From NCBI GenBank assembly GCA_007449985.2, contig VIIQ02000644.1, positions 62,001-126,000 on the forward strand: a DNA stretch of 64,000 nucleotides, in the 5' to 3' direction. Position numbers and translations under genes: made by a program. This stretch comes from Desmodesmus armatus. Taxonomy: Eukaryota; Chlorophyta; Chlorophyceae; Sphaeropleales; Scenedesmaceae. Each line of letters opens with the position of its first letter. Within the stretch, counting starts at the first letter, position 1. Of this stretch, positions 21,750 through 33,959 are shown piece by piece. Below the pieces are notes generated by a model that searched no databases, had not been told where the DNA came from, and worked only from the letters and a program-made list of their open reading frames with translations.

Positions 21750-24200
21750 TCATTGTGGCTAGCGCCTCACTGCAAAAAAGGCAGCGAAGGCAACCATTGT
21801 GTGAGTTGACGACACCCAGTGGCAACTTGCCACACAGTAGTAGCATTGCGCTGCGCACTACGCTTGTAGCATGTGCAGCTTTGCTCATCATGTGCAGTCT
21901 CCTGTGGCCTCGGCAGCCGCCACCTATTCCCAGCTGTGGGGCTGGCTCAACAGGCAGCAGCCATTGCTACTAGCAAAACCAGGGGCCACGAGGAGACAAG
22001 TTCCTTGGTGCAGGAGGGTTGAGCAGGCGCCACTGTGTTCCCCCACGCACAGCGCTTTGACGTTACCTGGCTGACAAACCCCTTCCCTACACCAGGTTGC
22101 AGCTGATACAAGTCAGGCAGTCGCATGTGCGGTGGTGTGCAATAGTGTGCTGCTGCCTCTTGCAGACTGAGTCTATCAGACCCATCCCCGCCCCTAGCCC
22201 ATGCTACTCATCTTGTGGTGTCGACTGGCTGTGCACTCTCTGTAGGCTGAGAAGGCGGCCGCCATGCCTGTCACCTGCAAATACAGCAGCAAAGGCAGCT
22301 ACTTTGTGAGTTGTTCCACAAGCAAGTCGCCACACAATAGCAGCATGGTGCTGCGCACTACGCTTGTAGCATGTGCAGCTTTGCTCATCATGTGCAGTCT
22401 CATGTGGCCTCGGCAGCCGCCACCTATTCCCAGCTGTGGGGCAGATTCAACGGGCAGCGGCGATTGCTAATAGCAAAACCAGGGGCCACGAGGAGACAAG
22501 TTCCCTGGTGCAGGAGGGTTCAGCAGGCGCCACTGTGTTCCCCCACGCACAGCGCTTTGACGTTACCTGACTAACAAACCCCTTCCCTACACCAAGTTGC
22601 ACCTGTTGCATGCCATGTACATACAGTGTAAGCAGTCCCCTCTGCGGTGGTGTGCAATGGTGTGCTGCTGCAGTCTATCAGACCCATCCCCGCTCGCAAC
22701 CCATGCCACTCATCTTGTGGTGTAGATTGAGTGAGTGCTACTGTAGGTTGAGTGGGCGGTCCGGCACGCTCAATCACCTGTGAAACGGCAGCAGCAAAGG
22801 CAGCAAAAAAGGCAGCAACAAGGGCAGCAGAGGCAGAAGCAGATGCAGCTATTGTGTGAGTAGTGCGACCAGAAACCCTCCACACGATAGTAGCATCAAG
22901 CTAGAAGCTGCACAGCTGTTGTAGCCTGCTTTGTCAAGTGCAGTCTCCTATGGCCTCCGTCGCCTACCGCCCGTGCCTAGCTGTGGGGCTAGTTCGACAA
23001 CGCAGCGGCCATTTGCGAACTGCAAACCCAGGGGCCATGAGGAGACAGGTTGCCTGGTGCAGGAGGGTTCAGCAGGCTCCTCTGCGTTCCCCCACCGTGG
23101 GGCGCAGTGGTTTACCTGGCTGACAAACCCCTATCCTGCACTAGGTTGCAGCTACTGCAAGTCAGGCAATAACATGTGCAATGATGTGCAGTGGTTTGCT
23201 GCTGCTGCGGCTGCAGTCCATCAGACCCATCCCCGCCCCTAGCCCATGCTACTCATCTTGTGGTGTGGACTGGCTGTGCACTCTCTGTAGGCTGAGAAGG
23301 CGGCCGCCATGCCTGTCACCTGCAAATACAGCAGCAAAGGCAGCTACTTTGTGAGTTGTTCCACAAGCAAGTCGCCACACAAAAGTAGGATGGTGCTGCG
23401 TACTATGCTAGTAGCGTGTGCAGCTTGGCGTGTCATGTGCAGTCTCCTGTGGCCTCGGCAGCCGCCACCTATTCCCAGCTGTGGGGCAGATTCAACGGGC
23501 AGCGGCGATTGCTAATAGCAAAACCAGGGGCCACGAGGAGACAAGTTTCCTGGTGCAGGAGGGTTCAGCAGGCGCCACTGTGTTCCCCCCAGCACAGCGC
23601 CTTGACGTTACCTGGCTGACAAACCCCTTCCCTGCACCAAGTTGCTGCATGTAAAGCAAACTATGCGAGGTGGTGTGCAATGGTGTGCTGCTGCAGTCTA
23701 TCAGACCCATCCCCGCCCATAGCCCATGCTACTCATCTTTGGTTGAAACTGGTTGTGCACTCTTTGTAGGTTGAGTAGGCGGCTGCCATGCCTGTCACCT
23801 GCAGATATGGCAGCAAAGACAACTAGCGTGGGTTGTGCGACAAGCAAGTCGCGACACAAGAGGAGCATGGTGCTGCATAGCGTGTGCAGCGTGGCATATA
23901 CATTCGCAGTCTCCTGTGGCCTCGGCAGCCGCCACCTATTCCCAGCTGTGGGGCTGGCTCAACAGGCAGCGGCAATTGCTACTAGCAAAACCAGGGGCCA
24001 CGAGGAGACAAGTTCCCTGGTGCAGCAGGGTTCAGCAGGCGCCACTGTGTTCCCCCACGCACAGCGCCTTGACGTTACCTAGCTGATGAACCCCTCCCCT
24101 GCACCAAGTTGCAGCTGTTGCATGCCATGTACATACAGTGTAAAGCAGTCCCCTCTGCGGTGGTGTGCGGTGGTCTGCTGCTGCAGTCTATCAGACCCAT
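21750..24200 (+). repeat. Five tandem units of about 0.5 kb
   Basis: A conserved anchor (CAGTCTCCTGTGGCCT and its variants) occurs at about 21895, 22395, 22941, 23440 and 23907, so the spacing is 467-546 bp. Each unit continues with TTCCCAGCTGTGGGGC, CCAGGGGCCACGAGGAGACA, GGTGCAGGAGGGTTCAGC and CGTTACCTGGCTGACAAACCCC. Units 2 and 4 are nearly identical upstream of the anchor (GAGAAGGCGGCCGCCATGCC); units 1 and 5 share GGCTGGCTCAACAGGCAGC. One frame reads GHEETSSLVQEGSAGATVFP in most units, but unit 1 has TGA in place of TCA and unit 2 has TGA in place of TGG. Possible splice signals (TGTGCAG before the anchor, TTTGTGAGTTG upstream) recur in each unit. It may be a tandemly duplicated exon array or a noncoding minisatellite. 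Confidence 0.8.
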
Positions 24201-26354
24201 CTCCCGCCCACAACCCATGCCACTTATCTTGTGCCCGCTTGTGACCTCCATGCATTCCTTTGGGCTTCATGATGCAGGTGGGAGATGCATGCTGGGTGAA
24301 CCTGCAAGAGCAGTAGGGGTGTCACCATGGGGCAACAGCAAGGGGTTACTGTTGGGGGTGCAGCTCTGCTGCTGTGCTGCTGCTGAAGTCCGTTTATTGC
24401 CTGTGTGGCACTGTTGTGAGCTGTGAATGCCTCTCACAACATTTTTATGCTTCACAACAAAATAGCTGCAGCTGACTGAAGCTGCAAACTGTACCAACAG
24501 CAGCAGCATCGGGTGGATGCCAACCATTGCCTGGACAGTGGATGGGAAGCTGCAAAATTGCCTTGCCAACCTGCTTATTCACGGAGCGCATGCTGGTCGT
24601 CTGCTTGAGGGCCAAACATTGTACTATGTGCGTCCCCAAGCAGGCCCAGCCCTGGCATAAATTGGTTTTGACAGCACTTGCCAAATTACAAGGAAGCATT
24701 GCAGGTCGCATGTAGATGTAACGAAAAGCAAGAAACAACACAAACTGCCGCCATCTTTTAGTATTGTCCCATTGCACAATTTCCGTGACTTGCTCCAACT
24801 ACTATCCTGCTGCAGCTTCTGTCCTGCTGCTGTCCTGTCGGATTGGCGGGCACTACGGTGGCAGCCGGCCACCAGCGACACCAAATCACACCAACTCACC
24901 TTATATAACAGTCGTCGGTTTATTAAAAGCCCCTCATCCGTCAGGTGCCTCTCCAGCCAGTCCGGGTCTCCTACAGCGACAGCCTGTTTCGGGCCTCCTT
25001 GTGACAGCAGCTTATTTAAGAGCTGAAAGATATATCAGTAAGGTGAATGCGGGCTGCTTCCTGTTTTTCGCACCTGAATTAGTCAGGTCATTAGTAATAG
25101 TTACAACCGCCATCAGCAGATTGGGGTAGCGCTTTTTTGAAGCTGATACACCGTGTTCGTCTGACCGGGGGGAGCGAGGAGCGATAGCACGGTTTTGGGC
25201 AGCTCAGGGGGGGGGGTAGCAACTGGAATCTGGCCTGATCTGGCCTGATCTGCAGTAAAACAGTGCTGGGAGGGGGGGTGAGCAAGGGGCACTTTGGCCT
25301 CTGAAACCATGCCCCCCGGGGGGGAGCAACTCCATCCTTGACACAGACGAACACGGTGTATCAGCTTCAAAAAAACGTTACCCTTGGTCACAGGCCTCGT
25401 TAACGGCGCAATGTGCTAGCATAGCAGGAAGATGCTTTCAGAACCCTACTGTGAATCAAAATGCAATGCTGGACATGTTAAACAGGCGTGTATTCTTGCA
25501 GTAATGACACAAAAACCACCTCTCCTGCCCCCCCCCACACACACACAACCCTCAGGGCGTCGATGGGGGCTTCATCCCACCCTCTTCTCGGCACCTGGAA
25601 AGCCCATTGCGTAACAACTCTCAGCCGCAAAACCAAGCAACCCCCTTACACAACCACCATCAAAGCATCGGCAACCACCACCCGCAGCTCCTCCATACCT
25701 CTCACACAAGTAAACAGTTGCAAGGGGCAAGTTTGTGTGCACTGGCACATACATATCAAAGCATTCAAGGGCCAAGTATCCTTGCTTATGCCATGTGCTG
25801 TACACAAGGCTGTACAAAGGGCACTACCTACCAATGCAACAGGTTTCTGCACACATGACAGCACCCCCCTGAGGCACCACCATAATCATACCGCCATGCA
25901 GGCTTCACAAAACATAAAGCTGCAATGCTAGCAAAAGAAACAAAGCTAAACACATCAAGGCGTACCAAAGAATGTCTGTGCATTGCGCAAACATTAGAGT
26001 ATCACATTGGCACAGCAGCAAACACCAAATAAACTGACTGCCAGTACTCTGTGAGTCACCAGCTGCAGTCATCAACTGCATTGCCAAAGCCATCACGGAA
26101 CCCCAAATGACAAGGGTTGCTCGACGTTGCGCATCACCATCAAAAGTGCACGTGGTACTGTTCAATTCAGACGCCAGGTTTGCTCATGCAGCATGCTACA
26201 ATACATGCCGCCCGACTGCCCAGTCAATGACAGAAGGGCCAACCGGTGCCAAGGGCGATGGCCTTGGCCCCGCCAAATACAGTACCCTACCATCAGCCAC
26301 AACGATCACCCAAACAGGTGACAACCCGACCCAAAAAAATAACGGGGTGAATCC
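24200..26354. other. No gene recognised; contains a MITE-like element
   Basis: The stretch lies between the tandem array and the aminotransferase gene. Apart from the inverted-repeat element at 25132-25376 I see only short frames and simple-sequence patches. The part nearest 26354 will include the aminotransferase 3' untranslated region. Confidence 0.5.
25132..25376. mobile_element. MITE-like element with 32-33 bp terminal inverted repeats
   Basis: The left end (25132-25163) reads CTTTTTTGAAGCTGATACAC and continues CGTGTTCGTCTG; the right end (25344-25376) is its reverse complement with one extra A. The 245-bp interior is G-rich, has no open frame and contains a short direct repeat ATCTGGCCTG. 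The structure fits a non-autonomous DNA transposon. I cannot define a clear target-site duplication. Confidence 0.75.
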
Positions 26355-29300
26355 TCACTTTGCCACAGCAGTGACTCCAATCTGGCCAGGCAGCTGCTGC
26401 CCTTTCACCACACTGCCAAACTCTCCATCCTGCTGCTGCTGCAGCTGGACCTTCTGCATTTGATCCACAGGCAACTGCTGCTGGGTCACATCTCGATGCA
26501 GTTGCCTGAACTGCTGTACTGCTGCTGACAGCCGCTGCACAGCTGTGGGTATGCTGCCAGGGGTCGGCCAAGCCCAACACATGCGGAAGAACCCAGGCTC
26601 CGCCGCATGGCATGCGGCACCTGTCGCACAAGGAACCAGACAAACCACTGCTGTCAGTGTCATGCAGATCAGTGTCAATCTTACATGTGCGGTGTGTCCG
26701 CTGTATGCACCGCTGAACAGGATGTGAACATTTGCTTCCCACAAAGCGGCAAGCATGGCATCAATGCTGACATGATTGTGACATGCTGCTGATAATATGG
26801 GCCCCAGCCGCCCCCTACCCACACGCGTTGTCTCACCAGGCGTGAGCACCAGCTTGTGGACATCCAGCATGTGCTGCCACAACTCAGCCTCAGCCTGCCA
26901 GCTGCCTGAAGCCTCAGGGCTGCTGTCACCACCGCTGCTGCTGGTGGTGTTGGAGCCGAAAGCAGACTGCAAGTCCAGCCATACAAACATTCCTGCAGGC
27001 GCTGGGGTATAGGGGATGCCAGCAGCATCCAACGCTCCTGCACAAGGCAGGGACAGGTGTAATTTGAGTCACGATGCCTATCATACACTCATCAAGCAAC
27101 AGCTGGCAAAGTGTAGCTGTGCAGCTCAAGATGTGCAGGCAGGTCAGCAGGCCGTCTCTCGACCTGCGTTCCCACTAACGGTGACCATGTAGGCATGCAT
27201 TGCTGCCTGGATGCTACTGCTTACGGCACATGACTATGCGCAAGCAGTGGCCAATACTCTGCAGCCTTCATAGCACCCTGCAATACCTCGTGATACCCTT
27301 CAGTACCCTGCGAACCTGCGAGTGTGGTGTAAGCCGCCAGCATGCGGCGCCGATTCTCAGCAAGGAAACCATCCAGCCACTCATCATCACCCCACAGCTT
27401 GCTGAGCGTGTACTGCAGGGGGCCAGGCACACTGGCAAAGTAGCCTAGATTGCCCAGGGCCTGGTTGAGGGAGGCGTTCTTGCTGTGGAGGACACCGATG
27501 CGTAGGCCACTGCCACAAAAGTCCTTACTGGCACCAAACACCACGTGCACCAGGTCACCTAGGATGGAGTGATAGAGGGAAGCAAGCAAGTCACGGAGAG
27601 CAGTACAATTTTGGCTGCAATTAACTGGATGCATGGGAGTAACGTAGCTAGTGGTGATACTGAGCGGGGGCATGGGTGAGCACACCACAAAAACAGGCAC
27701 TAATATATTTTGTACGTGCAGCACATGTGACCCAATGGATTGCAAACTGCCGACAACTCGCCGCAGTGCATCTGCGCCATAGCCCTTGCCCAGCAACATG
27801 CAGAGATCACTGCTGCCGCACCACTTCTTGCCCGTCAGCACGCTCCAGCAGCATGCACTTCCAGACACAGAGCACACAACCCCAAATTGTAAGTTGGTTG
27901 CACGTGCAGCTGCTGTAGCGAGGCATTGATTAACACATGAATTTATTGGTATATGCTGAGCAGTCAGTGCAGTATGACCTACCCGCCAGTTCTGGTGAGT
28001 CCAGCTTGTCCCAGTCCTGCTGCAACACCTGGGTTGTGCTGACCATTTGTGCTGAGGGTTCGTACACTGACAGGGCATACACCTCATCACTGCACACACA
28101 AGACAAGCATGCGTAACTGAACGTGCCTGTACAGTATAGTCGACATGGCGGATTCTACTGAAATGCAGACGTGACGTTGCCAAACTGCCTCATATTGTGC
28201 TGCGGTCAAAGATGACAGGGTGCAACGCAGGTGACGTATGCAGTATATCTTAGGCTTGCTACAACTCCATTCCAGCTCTGTGTGTGTCACTATGGGGAAC
28301 AGGAAGCTTCCACAATGTCGTGTATTGCTGCATTGGTGCCTTTGAAAGGTGGTGCATTGCAAGTAGCATCACTAGTGATGCATTCAAGTCGCCCATCTTG
28401 GACCGAAATCGACGACTTAAATGCACCACCAGTTTCAACCAGCAATGCACCACCATTGTCAACGCAGCAATGCATCAAAACTAAAACTGCACCAGCTGAT
28501 TTGACACACCTACCCAATGCAGCTTTCAACTCAGAAAGTCCTGAGCGCTGCACCCACTCCCATTGCACCCACTCCCAACTTCCCCAAACCCCATAGGCAA
28601 AGGAAGCAGCTCTGATCAACTACAAAGCTGAAAGCCACAACACACCCACCCGATACAGTGCACCTTGTGCCTCAAGCACCAGCTGATGATGCTCCGCAGC
28701 TGCTCCCTGCTGTACAGCAGACCCTGAGGATTGCTGGGGTTGGTGAACAGGACTGCAGCCACCCGCCGGCCCTGACTGCGTGCTGCTGCAGCAGCGGCAT
28801 CCAGCCCCGCTGTCAAATCCTGCTGAGACAAGTCCAGGTAGGCAGGAACTGGTTGGACCTTATTGCGCACCTGCAGGGCGGGAGAGTGAGGCTAACAGGA
28901 GTGAGGATAACTTGCGCACCACTGCTGCCACAAGTAAAAATGACTGTGCGATTGAGGAGGCCCTGCTGCGCCTGCTGCCGCCCTTTGTTGTCCTGAACAG
29001 CCCTGGCATGAGCACAGGCAAGATTTATGTATGTGGTCTCCAGTACTGCGGGTACTCTCATAGGGTGGTCAGCTCCCCATGCAATACATCTGCAAGGCGT
29101 ACGACCTCTCCTCCCTACAAGAAGTTGGCATAGCAAGGAGCCCCCACACACACCTTGAGGTCGTTGTCAAATGCTGGGTAGTAGGGTGCAGGTATGAGCA
29201 CAGCATCTCCGGGGTCTGCTATGCAGTGCAGCAGCAGGTCGATGATCGATCCAGCACCTGAGAGCACTGTCAGATGCTCCGGGTCCACATTCACTCCCTG

Positions 29301-30047
29301 CAACAAAGAAACAGACAGGCGCCACGTGCAGCAGACGGCACATGCAGCAGTGATGCAATGTGTGGCAGCAAAATTGCATACACATGCTTGGCATACGCAC
29401 GGTGGCTGGGCTGAGTCAGCAGCTGCTGCTGCTGATGGTGCATTCGAAACTACAGAAGCCACCCTGTTGGTGCTGCTGGATGTGCAGTTCAAAGCTCCTA
29501 GTTTTGCTTTGAAATGTGCCATGAAGTGGCTGCTTGCCAGTGGTCACCTACAGCTGCTGCCAGCCCGGCATCTCCCTGCCGCAACTGCATTGTACAGCAA
29601 ATGCACTTCAACATAGCTGCCTGGCCCCCACCTTCATGAATGTTCGCTGCAAAAGCCGCGCGATGGTCTCCCTAAGCTCTGAGATGCCCTAGCATCCTGG
29701 TAGTGCAGCATGTGAGCAGGAAACTGTGCTGCATGCTTGGCAAGACCTTCCAAGATAAGGTCACTTGACAGCCTGTTTTCTGCCACCACCATCGAGATGT
29801 AGCCATCTGGGTTCTCAGGTGTCCTGTTGATCAAGTCAGCAGCAGCTGGTTTGATTCCTAGTGAAGGCCAGGGCCATGTTGCCTGCTGCTGAGTGATGCT
29901 GTTGGATGGTGCTGCTGCTTACCAAAGCCCGCCCTCCATAGCTTTCTGGAAGCCTGACCAGTACGAAAGAGATGGTGCCAGAGCCGAGGCAGCTCTGGCC
30001 GACAGAAAGCTATTCACAGAGCTTCCGACACCATTGTGCTCCGCCAT
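26355..30047 (-). CDS. ACC-synthase-like PLP-dependent aminotransferase (one apparent 1-nt lesion)
   Basis: Eight exons: 30047-29923, 29823-29632, 29297-29154, 28870-28650, 28089-27983, 27558-27316, 27037-26837, 26620-26355 (stop). All junctions are in phase except within exon 2, where the frame shifts by one base between HMLHYQD and GISELRETIARLL (near 29690); with that base counted the protein would have about 499 residues. Landmarks of class I/II aminotransferases of the ACC-synthase group: YWSGFQKAM near the N-terminus, NPDGYISMVVAENRLSSDLI, APYYPAFDNDL, FTNPSNPQGLLYS, GDEVYALSVY, the Schiff-base lysine in GASKDFCGSGLRIG, GMFVWLDL, and EPGFFRMCWAW. The family makes ACC or transaminates amino acids; in algae the activity is usually unproven. 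A Gln-rich C-terminal tail is extra. The start ATG is followed by a short Ala/Ser-rich N-terminus; an in-frame upstream ATG is an alternative. Confidence 0.85.
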
Positions 30048-30372
30048 GGAAAATGATGCTGCTCGCATTGTAGTGATCAATGTGCCAGCCCAAGAGTAAG
30101 GAAGAAGACAGGTACACATGCAAATTAGCATAAGCAGACGCAAATGCGACCGAAAGCGTTTTCACCCTTGCTCATGACACACTGGTCACACTTCTGTGAG
30201 TGACAGGGCCCCCAACAAGGGTTCTGTGCCTGGCAGCCAATCCCTCTGAAGCTGTGTTATGTAGCTAGGTACAAGTTGCACATCTGCCTCAAGCTGCTTC
30301 AAGCCCTGCACATATAAAACTCTGGTTGGGCTCAAGTTGCCACTGGCTGTGCCAAGAGTGCATGTGAACATC
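30048..30372. promoter_or_regulatory. Head-to-head promoter region with TATA box
   Basis: The aminotransferase (minus) and the helical-repeat gene (plus) start only about 325 bp apart. A good TATA box, TATAAAA at 30313-30319, lies 54 bp upstream of the ATG at 30373 and is oriented for the plus-strand gene. No equally clear TATA is seen for the minus gene. Confidence 0.45.
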
Positions 30373-33300
30373 ATGGCAGCCTTGGGCATCTATCACAGGG
30401 GCTGCACCATGCATCCTCAGCAGTATAGACGTGATGTCCAGCCTGTGGACGCACATAGGCTGCCATTGTGCACGATCCCTCAGAGGCAGTTGGTGGTGTG
30501 TGGTGCCGCTGCAAGACCCCCTCGGTGGATGAAGGTGGTGGAGGTGAGGCGGCCGGTGTGCTTCAGTAGCGGGGAGCAGGGGATCAAGTGGCTGTCCTTT
30601 GCAATTGTCTTTTGCAATGAGTGCCAGTCAACTGCAGTCACCAGCAGGGTCAGGTGTAGAGCAGCCGGTGTGGAACAGAAAAACCCTGGCCCTGCACCGT
30701 CACTCTGCTGTGCCAATGACTTGATCTGTACGTCCTGAACCCTGCAGAAATAGTACAATAATTCACAAATAACAGTGTCATAACACACGCCCCTGCAGTC
30801 CCACGAGTATACATTCTACTTCGGCTACACCGGTGCCTCCCAACAGCAGGCAGCAGCAGCACCCTCAGCCACCTCAGCAACAGCTGTGCAGCAGCTGGCA
30901 GTCGAGACACATATCCCACAGCAGCAACAGCAGCAGCAGCAGCAGCTTGCACAGGAGATTGCCAGCGCTGCTGACTGGACAGACCTGCTACAGCTGGCAG
31001 CTAAATACCATGAAACACTCGCACCCGAGTTGCAGTTGAGGCTGTTGTTCAGGTGTGTGCAGAGGCTTCCGAAATTCTAGTTGGGCGGAGGCTTGAGCCT
31101 TGCTGCAGGACACTGTCCCAGCGGCATACACTTGCATTTGGTCAACCTGCATTACAGCAGCGCTATGCGGCGGCACGCACTTGCAGAGGCTAGCGTTGCG
31201 GCATTGAACGGCTCATTTTCTGTGTGTCTGAGCAGGTGTGAGTCACATTTGTGTCAACAGAATCTACAGCGAGGGTGGTATTGAAACAAGCCTGCTGGCT
31301 TTCCTTGCCCATTGTGCAGGCTGTTTGTGTCACTGTACGAGGTGGATTGGCAGGCAGCTGATATGGACAGCCTGTTGGCAGATGCAGTCCCTCCACTGCT
31401 GTCAGCAACCGCCGCCAGCCTGTCAGCTTCATTGGACCAACTGCCATCAGACGCTGACCTGCCAGAGCAGCAGCAGCAGCAGCAGCAGCAGAGGCTGGCG
31501 GGCCAGCTTGCCGACATGCTGTATGCTCTGGCAGTGCTGGCCACAGCAGCCCATGAAGATGCTGCTGCTGCTGCTGGTACGTGGGGACGTGATGCTACCA
31601 GCAGCACCGGGGAGGACACCAGCAGCAGCAGCAGCAGCAGCAGCAGTGACGGCGGCGGCAGCAGTAGCACTGGTGGCAGTGGGGAAGTGCAGTGCGCTTG
31701 GTATCAGAGTGCTGGCATGCAGCAGCTTCTGGATGCAGTTGCTGCTCTTGGCAGCAGCTGGGACATGGCCTGTGTGTCAAGAAAGGTAAGGGCACAGGCG
31801 TTTTATCACAGGTGCAGTGTCATAATACCACCCCATACTCGCACCTTCCAGGACCACTTTTGGAACCATCTGTTGTGCTGCTGGCACCCGACAGATATCG
31901 TAGGTTCATCTAGGCATTTATGGTGTAAGGTGCCTAGTGTAGCTCCTGTTTTGGGGCCATCCCTGTGCAAGCGGCACCCACACAGAAGCACTGAATTGCA
32001 TGCATTGCCTGGATATAAGGTGGCACTCTTCTTTTTGTGTGATCTCTCTCTTCTCTTTGCAGGACGCTGTGTCACTTTTGTGGGCGTACGGCAAGCTGCT
32101 GCAGCTTCAGCAGCAGCCCAATGTGCAGACCCACAGCACAGCACAGCTCAGCATGGCTCCAGCAGCAGACAGCAGCAGCAGCAACAGCAGCGGTGCCAGC
32201 AGCAGTACCAGCGGCAGCAGTACACGCCTGGCGGCCGGCGCCAACAGCAGACCACACTTCATCTCAACTTTGTGTGACCATCTCACACACCTCATCCAAC
32301 TCAGCAACAACACGGCCGACCCAACAGCAGCAGCACAAAACCCTCAGAGCTTGCCACATCTCTCCCTAAACCCCGGCAGCTCCTCCCTGACAGAACCCTG
32401 GCACCCTGAAGATCTTACAGATGCAGTTACAGGCCTAGCCGCAGCAGCAGCAGCCCCGGGCCAGGTTGAGCCAGGTCACAGGGGCCATGTTGGATCAGGG
32501 TTTAGATCGCGGCCAGCTGGGCCAGGTTTCAAGTCACAGGCAGCAGCGGGACTGCTAGATGCTGCTGCTCATGAGGTGTACCGGCAGCTGAGCAACAGGC
32601 ACAGCACGGCAGGGACCTTCACAGTGGAGGGTGTGGTGGCGCTGCTGCAAGCATACTGCGACCTGGACTACAAGGATGGTGGGTGTCCTGCTGTTTCTTT
32701 TTTTTGTTATGGAGGGGGGGGGGGACCCCCACCGGCTGGCCACACACGCAACCCTGCTGTTTCAGCCCTGCACCTGTAGCGACCGATGATGCTGGCACAG
32801 CGTCATGGTCTCAGCACTGCCATAAATGCATGTGTGGTCCTGCAGCGTGTGTTGCTCCCATGCCGAATCAAGTGCTACTGCTGCTGCTGCTGGTCCCGCA
32901 TGTTTGGATGCAGGCCCCAGCTTGCGTATGTTTGATGCCGCGGCTGGTTGGGTGGTGAAGCGTGTGCGGGCGCGACACATGCAGGCGCCCAGCAGCCCGC
33001 AGCAGCTGGCAGCTGTGGCTGGTGTGTTTGCACGGCTGCAGCACAGGAGCGTGGTGGCACCAGAACTCCTGAATGCACTGGGAAGCCAGGTGGGCAACAC
33101 TGAGGGAAGGGTGAAGGGAAGGGCGAGTTTTTATGGGTGCATGTGGCTGGCATGTTTGCACGGCTGCAGCACAAGAGTGTGGTGGCACCTGAACTTGTGA
33201 ATGCTCTGGGAAGCCAGGTGGGCAGCGCTGATGGAAGGGTGTGTGCGGTGTTTATATGCCTGTTTGTATGTGCGCACATGCTCAGAAGGGGGGTTGCTGT

Positions 33301-33925
33301 GGGGACTGGGGAAAGGTTGGCGTGCTGGGAGCCTTGGAGAGGTACTATTGAGTAGGAGAGGTCATGGGCCGTGCTGACGGTAGTGTGTTTCCTGCCTTGT
33401 CTTATGCTGGTAAAAGCTCGGAAGGAAGTTAGCAGTTGTCCTACCAGCACCACAATACAGTTTTGGTGCTGCTGGTTGGGACAACGCTCCTGTGTTGTGC
33501 TGCACCTCATGCTTTCCTTCCCTCCAGCTACTGAAACTTTGTGGGATTTCGTCCACATCATGCTGCATATGCAGGCCTGCAAAGCTGCTGCTGCAGCAGT
33601 GGAACTGGCAGCAGAAGACCCCTGGTTATACCACGCAGGCGGCAGCAGCAGCTACTGCCACTGGCTGCCGCAGCATGCAGCTACACTGCTCCAGGCTCAC
33701 ATGCAGTTGGGCTATAGGCCGTCTGAGCTGCTGCTCAGCAGTATCCTCACTGCGCTAGTGCTGCACTGGGAACACTGTCAGCATACACAGCAGGCATCTC
33801 TTGGTGCCCGTGTTGGAGTATCTCCAGACAGTGACGGGGAGAGGCAGCAGCCGATTCAACAGGTTGATCAGCAGATGCAGCTTGTGAGGGACGGTCAAGC
33901 GGCTGGTGCAGAGTTGCAAAGCTAT

Positions 33926-33959
<34 letters not shown>

